Positions 7,344-16,244 of a stretch of DNA of 18,614 nt are shown piece by piece. The stretch lies in NCBI GenBank assembly GCA_024811115.1, contig JAKOGH010000089.1:1-18614 (forward strand). Direction: 5' to 3'. The stretch comes from Terana coerulea. Taxonomy: Eukaryota; Basidiomycota; Agaricomycetes; Polyporales; Phanerochaetaceae. The notes below the pieces were generated by a model that worked only from the letters and a program-made list of their open reading frames with translations, was not told the DNA's origin and searched no databases. The translations under genes were made by a program, and so were the position numbers. Position 1 is the stretch's first letter. Each line of letters begins with the position of its first letter.

Positions 7344-8603
7344 TTACTCCACCGTCTCGCCTATCCACTTCTCTATCACCTCCGCGATCTGGATGTTGTT
7401 CCGCTCCATGAACATCATATGCCCGTTCCCCAAAATTCCTTCCTCCGCCAGGTGCACGTGCTTTACCGGGACGCCCGCCTCCACGAGAAAACGCACGCTG
7501 CAGTCGTCGTACACCGCATGGTAGCTCGCCTGCGACGTCACGACGAGCGTCGGGACGCGCGCGAGGTTGACGAGCTTTCGTGGCGGGCGGCCGCCCTGCT
7601 GGATGCACGTGAAGTTCACGCTCGGGTCCTCGCTCACCACGACGGGGCGCAGGTCCGCGGGCGCGTGCACGGGCGGGGAGAAGGCGAGCGGGAGCTCGGT
7701 GAGCCCGTACGGGCGCGCGGGCCCGAGCGGCGGGAGGACGGCGTTCGCGAAGGGCGGGCCCATCGGCTCGACGGCGACGTGCGCGCGCACGAGGGCCGGG
7801 CGCGCGTCGGCGAGCAGCCAGCCGTACTGGCCCGCCTGCGAGTGCGTGAGCAGGACCACCGGCTTCTTCACCCTCGTCAGCATACCCGCCACAATCGCGA
7901 ACAAGGGAGAAACGGGCGGAGGGACGTACACCGATCGTATCGAGCAACGCGCTGCCGGCGCGCAGCATGAGCTCGCTGCCCTCGCGCTCGGAGACGAGCG
8001 TCGGCAGCGTCGCCTTGTAGAACGCGTCGAAGACGGGGTCGCCTGGTGTGCCGGGCCCGGGCCACTGCGTGTGCAGCCGCGCCTGTGGCCACAGGTTGTA
8101 GCGCTGCGGCGCGGTGAAGTGCGACGCGGCGGCGAAGACGTCGTAGCTCGCCAGCGCGCCGTCGACGCCGGGCTGCCACACCGAACGCCCGCGCGCGGTC
8201 TGGTCGACGATGTACACCTGCCATACTCAGCGTCACCATCCTGCGACGTCACGCGACGCGGGAGCCCGCAAGACTGCCAGGCGCACCTCGAAGCCCTTGC
8301 GGAGGAAGTGGTCCGCCCAGCCGGCGCGGCCGTCGGGCGTGTTGAGGAAGTTGGTGCCGGCCATGCCGTGCCCGTGGACGAGGACGAGCGGGTGCGGCTG
8401 CGTGACGCGCGCGGGGACGAGACGCTCGACGTACAGCTGCCCGTGCGCGACCTGCGAGCCGTTCTGCGGCACATAGGTGCCGCCGGCGTAGAAGTACGAG
8501 CGGCGGTGCAGCACGCCGGGGGTGCGTCGCCTCGGGCGGCGGAGGAGTGCACCAACCAGAACTGCAGGAGGGAGCAGAGCGCGATGGTCAGGCGGGGGAG
8601 CAT
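7344..8603 (-). CDS. Secreted alpha/beta hydrolase (esterase-like)
   Basis: The start is ATG at 8601-8603. The first 23 residues (MLPRLTIALCSLLQFWLVHS...) form a signal peptide. The mature part has the family opening RRSYFYAGGTYV, the oxyanion-side block LVLVHGHGMAG, the DQTARGRSVW block, the nucleophile elbow LLTHSQAGQYGW with the catalytic Ser, and ILGNGHMMFME with the probable catalytic His. This matches an alpha/beta hydrolase family shared by bacteria and fungi whose substrates are mostly unknown. Exons are 8287-8603, 7930-8217 and 7344-7862. Intron 1 (8218-8286) is GT-AG with a CTGAG branch site. Intron 2 (7863-7929) starts GTACGT, has a CTGAC branch site and seems to end in AAG. One base is missing at the G run 8518-8522 (C run on the coding strand), between the signal peptide and the conserved domain. 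Corrected length is about 374 residues. The exact substrate is not predictable. Confidence 0.85.
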   Translation of the reverse strand: MLPRLTIALCSLLQFWLVHSSAARGDAPPACCTAARTSTPAAPMCRRTARRSRTGSCTSSVSSPRASRSRTRSSSSTGTAWPAPTSSTRPTAAPAGRTTSSARASRCAWQSCGLPRRVTSQDGDAEYGRCTSSTRPRAGVRCGSPASTARWRATTSSPPRRTSPRRSATTCGHRRGCTRSGPGPAHQATPSSTRSTRRRCRRSSPSARAASSCCAPAARCSIRSVYVPPPVSPLFAIVAGMLTRVKKPVVLLTHSQAGQYGWLLADARPALVRAHVAVEPMGPPFANAVLPPLGPARPYGLTELPLAFSPPVHAPADLRPVVVSEDPSVNFTCIQQGGRPPRKLVNLARVPTLVVTSQASYHAVYDDCSVRFLVEAGVPVKHVHLAEEGILGNGHMMFMERNNIQIAEVIEKWIGETVE

Positions 8604-9236
8604 GATAGGAGGAGTACTAGGCCCAGGCGGTGGGCATCCTCTGCTCGACGTTTATGACCTCCTGTGCTGAGAATCCAGGGTGTCATGAGGCTAGCCACGA
8701 CGCGTCGAGAAGACAGGCGACGGACCGCGCACGCAGAAGAAGCCCTGGCCTCATTCACTGCCTATGTGCATGAGAGGACAGAGCGAGTTCGAACTTCGCG
8801 CAGGTTCGCGCGTTTGGTCGTCTGATCGCTGGCGAGCGCTTGAGCGCAACTTGAATCTGGGCGGACTGGGCAGAGGTCACCTCAAGTCACCTCCGGAGTA
8901 CTTAAGGTGAGTCGAGTAAACGTGTGACATGGGTAGGTGAGAGCTGGGCCATGACATCATGAGCAGGAGTGGAAGACATGATCCCGAATTTGGATTGAGC
9001 TTGGTGAAGTGCATAACCGAGGGAAGCTGCCTTTCGTGACCGCGCACGAAGAGACGGATACTGTACGAGTAAAGAAGGCGATGTGGAAGTGAGACGACGC
9101 GGTCGTCGTCGAGACCACGGCGGGCATTGATGTCCCGCCGCGAGGCTTCTTCACCACTTCGACGACGCGCACCCGCATATAGACCATCGCGATTATGCGA
9201 CGCATCTGCCAGTGGCATCGGGGTCGGGGCTCTGCG
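8604..9236. other. Divergent intergenic region upstream of hydrolase and cerato-platanin genes
   Basis: This should contain the hydrolase promoter (read on the minus strand) and the upstream control region of the cerato-platanin gene. Long open frames on the minus strand (8877-9431, 8957-9340) are antisense shadows that run into the cerato-platanin gene and show no domain. No other element is recognised. Confidence 0.45.
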
Positions 9237-9243
9237 TATATAA
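9237..9243 (+). promoter_or_regulatory. TATA box of the cerato-platanin gene
   Basis: TATATAA lies 109 bp before the first codon of the remaining coding sequence (9352). It is well placed for transcription of a short leader and suggests the gene was once strongly expressed. Confidence 0.6.
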
Positions 9244-9351
9244 CGAGGAAGAGCGGCAGTGGAGAAAGACACCCTCGAGCTCGCCTTCTGTGTCTCTTCC
9301 CTACGCTCCTCCGTCGCACCTCGCAATACCTCCCCAACACGCTCGCTCGTT

Positions 9352-9774
9352 AGGAAGTTCCCCGCTATCGCTGCCGTCCTCGCTTTCGCCTCTGCCGTCC
9401 TCGCCACCCCATCCACGGCCACCACCGTCACCGTCTCTTATGACCAAGCCTACGACGACGCCGGCGGCGACTTGCACGACGTCGCCTGCTCCGACGGCCC
9501 CAACGGTCTCTTGACCATAAGTAAGCCCCTCCCCTCCTCCTGTTACAGTCACTCGCTAAACACGCCCCCAGCACTCCCCACAGGCTACACGACCTTCGGC
9601 TCCCTGCCCGGCTTCCCCGCCGTCGGCGGCGTGCGGCTCGTGCTGGGAGCTCGCGCGCAACGGCATGGCGATCACCGTGCTCGCGGTCGACCACGCCGCC
9701 GCGGGCTTCACCATTGCGCTCGGGGCGCTCGACCGGCTCGCAAATGCACAGAGCCAGTTGATCAATCAAGCCTG
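9352..9774 (+). pseudogene. Cerato-platanin family gene, broken (lost start, internal deletion, short C-terminus)
   Basis: Cerato-platanins are small secreted Cys proteins of fungal walls that can act as plant defence elicitors. The signal peptide core (AIAAVLAFASAVLA), the mature start TVTVSYDQAYD with the first Cys in VACSDG, the block YTTFGSLPGFPAVGG after an intron at 9521-9583 (GTAAGC, CTAAA branch, CACAG), and then CGSCWELARNG and LAVDHAAAGFTIAL are all visible. Three defects are seen. First, no ATG exists between the TATA box and the signal peptide; the expected start position reads AGG (9352-9354). Second, right after VGG at about 9627 the frame changes and roughly 30 nt that normally separate it from CGSCW are absent. 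Third, the protein stops at a TGA at 9772-9774, about 20 residues before the usual end, so the fourth conserved Cys is missing. Sequence error alone does not easily explain all three. Confidence 0.8.
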
Positions 9775-10187
9775 AGGTGACTGAAGACCCAAGTGCACGC
9801 ATCGAGTGTTTTCCGAAGCTCCCGTCGTGTCAAGTTACTGTACTGGCTTGACCATTTGCCACTTTCCCGATGCCAGTTGGCGACGAGAGGCATGAATTCG
9901 GGTATTGCGGCCAGGGCCGTCTAGCCCAGCAGGCTCAGCACAATGGAGGAGTCCAGTCGGAACTCGGGAGCAGTGGAATTTGATGTTGTGCTGATACTGT
10001 GCAGCAGTACTAGTAACACTGTAAGTGCTCAAGGCTCAGTGCTGACTAAATGTGATTATGCGACACCTCCGAGTCTCAGACAGTCAGACTGCCAACTGGA
10101 TTTAATGTCTTGATTCTTGAACCTCGAGTGAAGTTGATTCTTACTATCTGACACAGAAATATTCGCAGTTCTATTTCGAAGACGGAG
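9775..10187. other. Intergenic region, nothing recognised
   Basis: This AT-richer stretch lies between the cerato-platanin remnant and tRNA-Asp. No coding frame, repeat or T-run terminator close to the tRNA is clear; the nearest T runs on the minus strand have only three T. Confidence 0.4.
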
Positions 10188-10272
10188 CTCCCTGGCGGGG
10201 AGTCGAACCCCGCTTTCGCGCGCACCGGCTAAGCATGACAGGCGCGTGTACTAACCGATATACTACCAGGGA
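10188..10272 (-). tRNA. tRNA-Asp (anticodon GTC) with about 11-nt intron
   Basis: Read on the minus strand from 10272, acceptor TCCCTGG pairs with CCAGGGA (10189-10195), with 10188 as discriminator G. The D-arm is GTAT ATCGGTTA GTAC. The anticodon stem CGCGC pairs with GCGCG around loop CTGTCA, giving anticodon GTC. An insertion of about 11 nt (TGCTTAGCCGG) follows directly 3' of the anticodon region and is read as an intron. The T-arm is CGGGG TTCGACT CCCCG. Mature length is about 74 nt, so the intron edge may be off by one base. The arms are well paired, so the gene is probably functional. Confidence 0.88.
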
Positions 10273-10736
10273 TGAGTTGCCTTTCTCATACAGGCGTCAT
10301 GATAAGTATTACCAAAATGCCTGCCCTCGATCCGCCTGCAATCCGAATGCGTTCGCGAACTCCTTCCTGCGACTGGTGACCTTCTCCAGGAAGCCTGCTC
10401 GCTCACCACCCTCAAATGCGCCCGTCTTATTCATGCACATATTTCCGCGTGCGTTCCTGCGTGTAGCCTCGCCACAGCCTCTCTTCGCCGGACGCGCGAG
10501 TCAGTCGGCAATGCGAATCCATCCTTCTCCGCGCGAGATACCGGCGACTGATGACCAGTACTGCTCCCACTAGGAGACGGGACCGCAACTCTTGCTCTAT
10601 GATGCGTCATCGATAGCTGGCCCGCTGGGATGCTGACTGATCCCACGCATATATAAACCCCTCGCCATGTCTTTACCACCTCTTATCATCCCATTGCCCG
10701 CCTCCCACTCCCACTTCTACTACCTCTGCATACACC
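10273..10736 (+). promoter_or_regulatory. Promoter region of the epimerase/reductase gene
   Basis: TATATAAA lies at 10650-10657, 80 bp before the ATG at 10737. It is followed by CCCCT and a pyrimidine-rich leader with repeated CCCACTCCCACTTCTAC-like sequence. This is a strong, typical fungal core promoter. Further upstream the region also contains the 5' flank of tRNA-Asp, which is transcribed away on the other strand. Confidence 0.55.
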
Positions 10737-12024
10737 ATGCCGGCAGTCACGAAAGGAAAGATCCTCGTCACCGGCGCGAACGGCTACATTGCGCTCTGGG
10801 TCGTCAAGACTCTGCTTGACCAGGGCTTCTCTGTGCGCGGCACCGTCCGCTCGGAGAGCAAGGTCGGGCACTTGAAGGAGACCTTCAAGGAGTACGGCGA
10901 TCAGCTCGAGGTCGTCGTCGTTCCTGACATTACGAAGGTGTGTCTGCGCCCGCCTTCCCGCCTCCCCTCCGCTGCCCTATATCCTATCTCCGAACCTGCA
11001 TTTCCCGCGTGATAACGCGCTTTGAATTGCCCAGCGAGGTGTAATACTGACCGGCCTTCTCGCATGTTAACAGGAAGACGCGTTCGACGAGGCCGTCAAG
11101 GGCGTCGACGCGATCGAGCACACCGCGTCGCCTTTCCACTTCAACGCGAACGACCCGCAGGAGCTCATCGGGCCCGCCGTCGCCGGCACGGGCTCCGTCC
11201 TGGCCTCCGCGCTCAAGCACGCGAACACCACCGTCAAGCGCGTCGTCGTCACCTCCTCCTGCGCGTCCGTGCTCACGCCCTCCCCGACCCGTGCACCTTC
11301 TCTGAGACGGACTGGAACGAGTACAGCGTGAAGGAAGTGCAGACGAAGGGCGCGGGCGCGTCCGCGGCGGACAAGTACCGCGCGAGCAAGACGCTGGCCG
11401 AGCGCGCCGCGTGGGCGTTCGTCGAGAACAACAAGGACACGATCGGCTTTGACCTCGTGACGATCAACCCGCCGTTCGTGTACGGCCCGTTCCTGCACGA
11501 GGTCGACAAGCCCGAGAACCTGAACACGAGCATGGTCGACTGGTACAACACGGTGATCAAGGGCAACAAGGATAACAACCAGCTTGTTTCTATCAGGTAC
11601 GGCTTCCGTCTCAGTTTATGCTGAAACGAGCTAACGGGTGGGATGCGCGACAGCTCGTCTTGGATTGACGTCCGCGACCTCGGCGTCGCGCACGTCGCAG
11701 CGCTGCAGAAGGAAGCCGCAGGCGGCGAGCGCCTTATCATCTCCCAGGGTGTATGGAACTGGCAGGACTTCGGTGCGCATACATCACGCACGCTGCGCTC
11801 GTCGCGGCGTTTCTGACATATTTGCACCCACAGTGACCGCCGCGCACAAATACGACGCGAACCTGCCCGCGGGCAACCCCGACTACGACCCCAAGTCCGC
11901 GAAGTACCTGATCCGCTACGACACCGCGAAGGCGAGCCGCATCCTCGGCCTGCAGTATATTGGCCTCGAGCAGTCGACGATCGACATGGTGAAGCAATTC
12001 CAGGAGAAGGGCTGGGTTCAGTAG
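10737..12024 (+). CDS. NAD(P)-dependent epimerase/reductase, Gre2/dihydroflavonol-reductase type
   Basis: The extended short-chain dehydrogenase fold is clear. [19 protein letters not shown] near the N-terminus is the dinucleotide-binding loop (GxxGxxA), [11 protein letters not shown] carries the active-site Ser region, and [11 protein letters not shown] carries the catalytic Tyr-x-x-x-Lys. [11 protein letters not shown] and [13 protein letters not shown] are typical of Gre2-like aldehyde/ketone reductases, cytosolic enzymes that use NADPH; the substrate is not predictable. Exons are 10737-10937, 11074-11596, 11654-11772 and 11834-12024. Introns are 136, 57 (CTAAC branch) and 61 nt, all GT-AG. 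One base is missing in the C run at 11282-11285: before it the frame reads SSCASVL, after it [13 protein letters not shown]. Corrected length is 344 residues, normal for the family. The TATA box and strong leader suggest good expression. Confidence 0.92.
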
Positions 12025-12658
12025 ACGGATGAGACGGATGGCAAACTAAGAAACTGGGTGTATGGCATGCTGTATAAAACTAGGGCATTAGCGGCGTAGG
12101 TATATTTCTCGTGAAGCTATCATTTGATATGCATGCGCACATGTGCAGAGTGGGAAGGCCGGAAATCATTATGTAGCTAGTCATGTCACCATCCCACTTC
12201 GGCCTTCCGCAGGTAAATTTACAAAGTTCTCCTATTCGCGAGCCTAACCAACACTCTGTAGAAGCATGCACATGCCACTTAGACTTTCTGGTTCACTGTC
12301 AGGTCATTCCAGAAGACAGAGGTAGAACGTGCATTCCATTTGGCTCGCATACATTTTCCACTACAGCTTCTGCGTAGAGGTCTGTGTTTGTACACTGATT
12401 CTGAAGCTACATCACTCAGCCCTGGACCGACTCGGATCATGGATGTCCTGTAGGCCACAATCAACTCAATGGGACTCCCAACACCTCGCACCGTCACAAA
12501 GCGAGCATAAATGCACAAAGGCTCGGTACACCATGGCGCGGCACAAGCGACTACGACACCTTACCAGCTCATTCCTGTTCTGACAGCAACTTACACTGAA
12601 GCTTCAAAGATTAAGACGTTTCACGCACAACGACGACGCTACGTTACGGATACCTCAT
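12025..12658. other. Convergent intergenic region with short inverted repeats
   Basis: The epimerase and oxysterol-binding genes both end here. The region contains a 10-bp palindrome GCACATGTGC (12137-12146) and a 9-bp inverted repeat GGAAGGCCG / CGGCCTTCC (12153-12161 / 12200-12208). Open frames here are short and without domains. No RNA gene is recognised. Confidence 0.45.
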
Positions 12659-14510
12659 TCACACTAGTAAAATACACAAGATTATACCTCCAACTTCTAC
12701 GTCATTTCCGTCCACCTTATGCAGCCGGGGTGTCATGCGGGCCGTTTCCCTATAGATGTACGAGTCCTCAGTGGGCGGGTTGATCTTAAACAGGCGGCCG
12801 AGGCGTTCGTCTGTTGACATATTATTAGTAAGGGCGGTGAAAAGATAGAGTGGGAAGAGCCTTACAGGTGGGGTCCGCATCAATGTGCTCAAAGTGCTTC
12901 AGCTCCCACTTCGAGCCCGCCGCGACCTCGTCCTTCCTCCGTTGCCGTTGCTCGTTCTACCAGTCAGAAACCTATCAGTGTCCCTTCCCTATCCACAGCT
13001 GGGCAAAGCACGCACCTCGATCTTGGTCTTCTCCCGGCTCGCCGTCTCGAAGTCGCCCTCGCGGATGCCCTTCGCGACCGCACGCCAGAGCTTGCGGCTC
13101 TCCCACTCGTCCATCTCCTCGACCGACGCGACCGTGACCTCCTCCTTCGGGCCCTCGACGTTCGTGAACTCCGCGCCGCTGCGCGCGTCCTTGCCAACCG
13201 TGTGCCAGAAGCCGTCGAACGTGCGCTTCGCGTTGTTCGAGCCCGGCGGGGACAGCACGGCCTTGTACTGGTGCGACTTGCCGCCAAAGTAGCCCTTGCC
13301 TTTGTACTCGATCTGCGCGTGCGGGTGCGGTGAGCGGGGGTTAGACGGGAGGGAGACGGGGCGTACGGTAGAGAGCCAGCCGGTGGAGCTCTGTATCCAG
13401 GAGGTCTCGGCGAGCTCGATGTACGGCGAGCCGTACCAGAGCCCGTCAATGCGCAGGCGCGGCAGCGTGATCAAAAACTCCTCCTTGCCGCCGCTGGGGA
13501 GGTCGACAGTCAGGACGGCATGGCCAATCTGCTTCACGATAATGCTGCCGCCTGCACAGTGACAAGGGAGTATGAGCTATAAATACCCTTAGCACCGTGG
13601 GAGAGCACGCACCGGAGAAGCTCGTCTTCTGCGCGCTGTGCCCTTGCAGAGCAAGGCCTTTCGTAGGGTTGCTGATGAAGTAGGCGGTTATGGGCGGGTG
13701 GTGGGAGACTTGCTCCACGACGAGGTTGGTCCGTCCACGGCCGTTGACATCGGGCCAGTAGCCGTAAAATAGTCTGTATTCGGATTAGTACAGGGTACAC
13801 TTAGAAGGTAGCTGTTATTTGCTTACTCGCCAAGAACGGGGTTTAGAGGTCTGGTAGCGTGCACAGAGTAGGTCAGGACTTTGTAGATGCAACTTCACCG
13901 AAGGAATACGCACTTCTTCTCTGAGCCCAGCTTCTCGTTGCGTGATGTATATTGGCCCTTCAGAGTGCTCTAGATCCAACGTATGAGTACTTGGCTAACA
14001 GACCTGCGCAGGTGGTGCTTACGATGAACCATTTCAACACCGCGACCGATCTTTCTTCATCCGTCTTTGCATCTGCAATTGCGGCAAACAGCTCTGGGCG
14101 CTCGCACCAGTACGCTGCAGCACACGAGCAAAGGGTGAGCAACGGGCGTTCGCAGACAGACATGAGCAGCGGCACGCGTACCTGGGAACTCGGTGAGGGA
14201 AATCGGCGACAGGATGAACGGCGGAGCGGTCAAGGAAGACAGATCGCCCGAGAAGGAGGCAATGCTGTATACATGCATAACAAGGTCATGGTGAGCATTC
14301 ACGGGGACAAAGAGGATCGATGTCTGCACGCACGACTTCAGGAAGGACGCCCAGCTGCCCTTCTGCGAAGCGGGAACACCCTGTTATACCGCAACAGCGC
14401 AAGTAAGCAATTGAGGGAAAGAGCAAAACGAAACATTCAGCACTGGGTTTTGACTTTTTAATTCTTAGGATACTGACCTCGCCGACCGCTTCAGATGGAG
14501 TGTCCGTCAT
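12659..14510 (-). CDS. Oxysterol-binding protein, short Kes1/Osh4 type
   Basis: These proteins carry sterol and PI4P between membranes. The family signature EQVSHHPP is in exon 7, with KPLNPVLGE just before it. Other family blocks are KGSWASFLKSIASFSGDLSS near the N-terminus, YWCERPELFAAIAD, ALAVLKWFI-like and STLKGQYTSRNEKLGSEKK, and KTKIENEQRQRRKDE near the end. No PH domain, ankyrin repeat or FFAT motif is present, as in Kes1. Exons, in order: 14478-14510, 14334-14362, 14182-14264, 14023-14114, 13914-13969, 13827-13850, 13613-13773, 13367-13551, 13016-13312, 12866-12956 and 12659-12810. All ten introns (50-115 nt) are GT-AG with matching phases, several with CTAAT/CTAAC branch sites. The protein has 400 residues and needs no frame correction, unlike most neighbours. 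Its last ten residues (VGGIILCILLV) are hydrophobic, which is unusual for this cytosolic family. Confidence 0.93.
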
Positions 14511-15239
14511 ATTGCCGTGTAATTCCTGTACTGTATGGTTTGGTTGCGAGATATTCTAGGTAACGAGGGCAATTTACGTCGATCCGAAGCTATAAACGTG
14601 GTGACAGAAGGAAACAGACGTGCAGACAGATGTGGTGAAGAGCAGGGCCAGGACGAGCACCGCAACGGCGGTGCGCTCTCGGGCGTCTGCGCATGACGAC
14701 AACCACCACCGGCCGCACTCCGAGCGGATCTGGGCGGATCTTGGTTGGCTCACGCCGGTTCGGGCTTCGTTCATATCGTTCCCTCGACAACGTTTTCTGC
14801 AGCAGTCGAACGTCGGATAGCCAGGAACAGCGTCGGGATACGATGCTGAATGCGAGCGGGTTCATCACCTCCTTGCATCTCCTCACGCGCACGCTTTCAC
14901 CGTGTCCGCTCCCACCCAACGTGAGCCATAAAACGAATAAATATCTGCGAACACTCCGTCGAGATCGTCGTCTAGTATTACAAGGCTTGTCGCCGTGGGC
15001 GCACGCGGCGATAGCGTAGGCTACTAATACTCAGTACGTGACAGACAGCAGCGATAGAGGATAAGATATAAGTAACACGGGATTACAGAGGGCAGACATA
15101 GGGAGGACAGAGCCAGGCAGGCCCACAAGTTGGTTTTCGTACAATTATCAAGTATCCCGAGAGGTGTGAAGGAAAGAAGGATAAGAAGGTAAGGACGACG
15201 CGAGGACACGGATAGATAGGGCGGTAAAGACGAGGAGGT
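14511..15239. other. Intergenic region upstream of the oxysterol-binding gene
   Basis: It holds the promoter of the oxysterol-binding gene (minus strand) and the 3' side of the HMG-box gene. Overlapping open frames on both strands (14590-14919 and 14693-15019) show no domain and oppose one another, so neither is called. No RNA gene or repeat is evident. Confidence 0.4.
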
Positions 15240-16244
15240 TTACTCATCGTCGTCTTCGTCTCCTCGCCGCTGCCGCTGCCAGCCTTCTTCTTCTACAATG
15301 GACAATATTAGAACAGAAACATGCGCGTATACATGGAGCAGGCTTACATCGTAGGCCTTCTTATCCTTCTCCGCCCGCTCCTTGTCTGCTGCAGCCTGCT
15401 CGACGTAAGGCTGAAACACACGGTCAGCGAAAGTCCAGCGAACGAAAGGGTAGTGTGCACCTTCTTCTCCTCGTCGTCCAGCTCCTTCCACTTGGTGCCA
15501 AGAAGCTTGCCAATCTCTCCGAAGCCGGCATCGGGGTTCTCGGCCTTGACGCGTTCACGCCAGTCCTGGGAGAAGAACATGTATGCGGACAAGGCCCGCT
15601 TGGGTGCCTTTGGGTCCTTCTTCTTCGAGACGGTATCCACCTTCGCCTTGCGCTGCGGAGAAGCAAATGAATAAGAATTCATGTTGCAGACACCACTTTG
15701 CGAGGGTGTAGGATATGCGCGCGAGCCCTTGCACTTGGTGCTGAGCTATGCAGCAGTGAGCGATGACCGACGGTCACCAAGCGCATACACCCAGCTCAAC
15801 TGCACCGCAATATACCACATTCATATTTCCTGCCAGTGCAGCCCGTATGGCCTTTGACGTCAATGTTTAGAGCCGGTTTCCATGCCCGAGGCGATAGTTG
15901 GAGCTGAGGCGGTGTCAACGCAGCTATCCCGCGCATACAACGACCTCGATGCACGAGACACCGAGCCCCCACACCCGCACACCAAACCACGCAGTTGCGC
16001 AGGTTGTATGCGCCGCAAACGCGAGCAGGCCGTGGTTGAGTTCGGCCTTCCCGCGCTTATCGGCGAATCCAGGGAAGTAGGCGCAATCGATGTTGAACTT
16101 GAAACGCAATGCCCACGACGAGCTCCTGCGGTGCGCCCAGCACGCGTATGCCGCCCAGCAACCCTCCCAGAGCACACGGAACGAATAATAGTGATTTAAA
16201 GCGCATATACTCACCGATCTGGTCTTGGTCGCTTCCTTAGGCAT
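15240..16244 (-). CDS. NHP6-type HMG-box chromatin protein
   Basis: Small HMG-box proteins bend DNA without sequence preference and assist chromatin factors such as FACT. The HMG box is complete: [20 protein letters not shown], then [20 protein letters not shown], then [21 protein letters not shown] basic N-terminal arm and an acidic tail (EDDDE) complete the layout. Exons are 16215-16244 ([10 protein letters not shown]), 15461-15652, 15348-15410 and 15240-15292. Introns are 562, 50 and 55 nt, GT-AG. The first is far longer than any other in the window. The last exon has 53 nt, one short of what is needed to join [11 protein letters not shown] to the acidic end; without correction translation would run on for about 50 residues. 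With it the protein has 112 residues, usual for the family. A start at 15680-15682 directly before exon 2 is a weaker alternative. Confidence 0.88.
15653..16214 (-). other. Long first intron of the HMG-box gene
   Basis: The intron begins GTGAGT after codon 10 and ends TTCTCCGCAG before exon 2, in phase 0. At 562 nt it is about ten times the typical intron here. It contains open frames on both strands with no recognised domain. It may hold regulatory sequence, but nothing specific is seen. Confidence 0.65.

Noticed and set aside
7567..8670. Long plus-strand open frame (367 codons) opposite the hydrolase gene
   Set aside because: It is antisense to a gene with clear catalytic motifs and spans its introns; GC-rich third positions create such shadows, and the sequence has no domain.
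8877..9431. Minus-strand open frame of 184 codons
   Set aside because: It overlaps the TATA box, signal peptide and first exon of the cerato-platanin gene in antisense and shows no family features.
12885..13292. Plus-strand open frames across the oxysterol-binding gene
   Set aside because: They are shadows of exons with a clear EQVSHHPP family and consistent splice sites on the minus strand.
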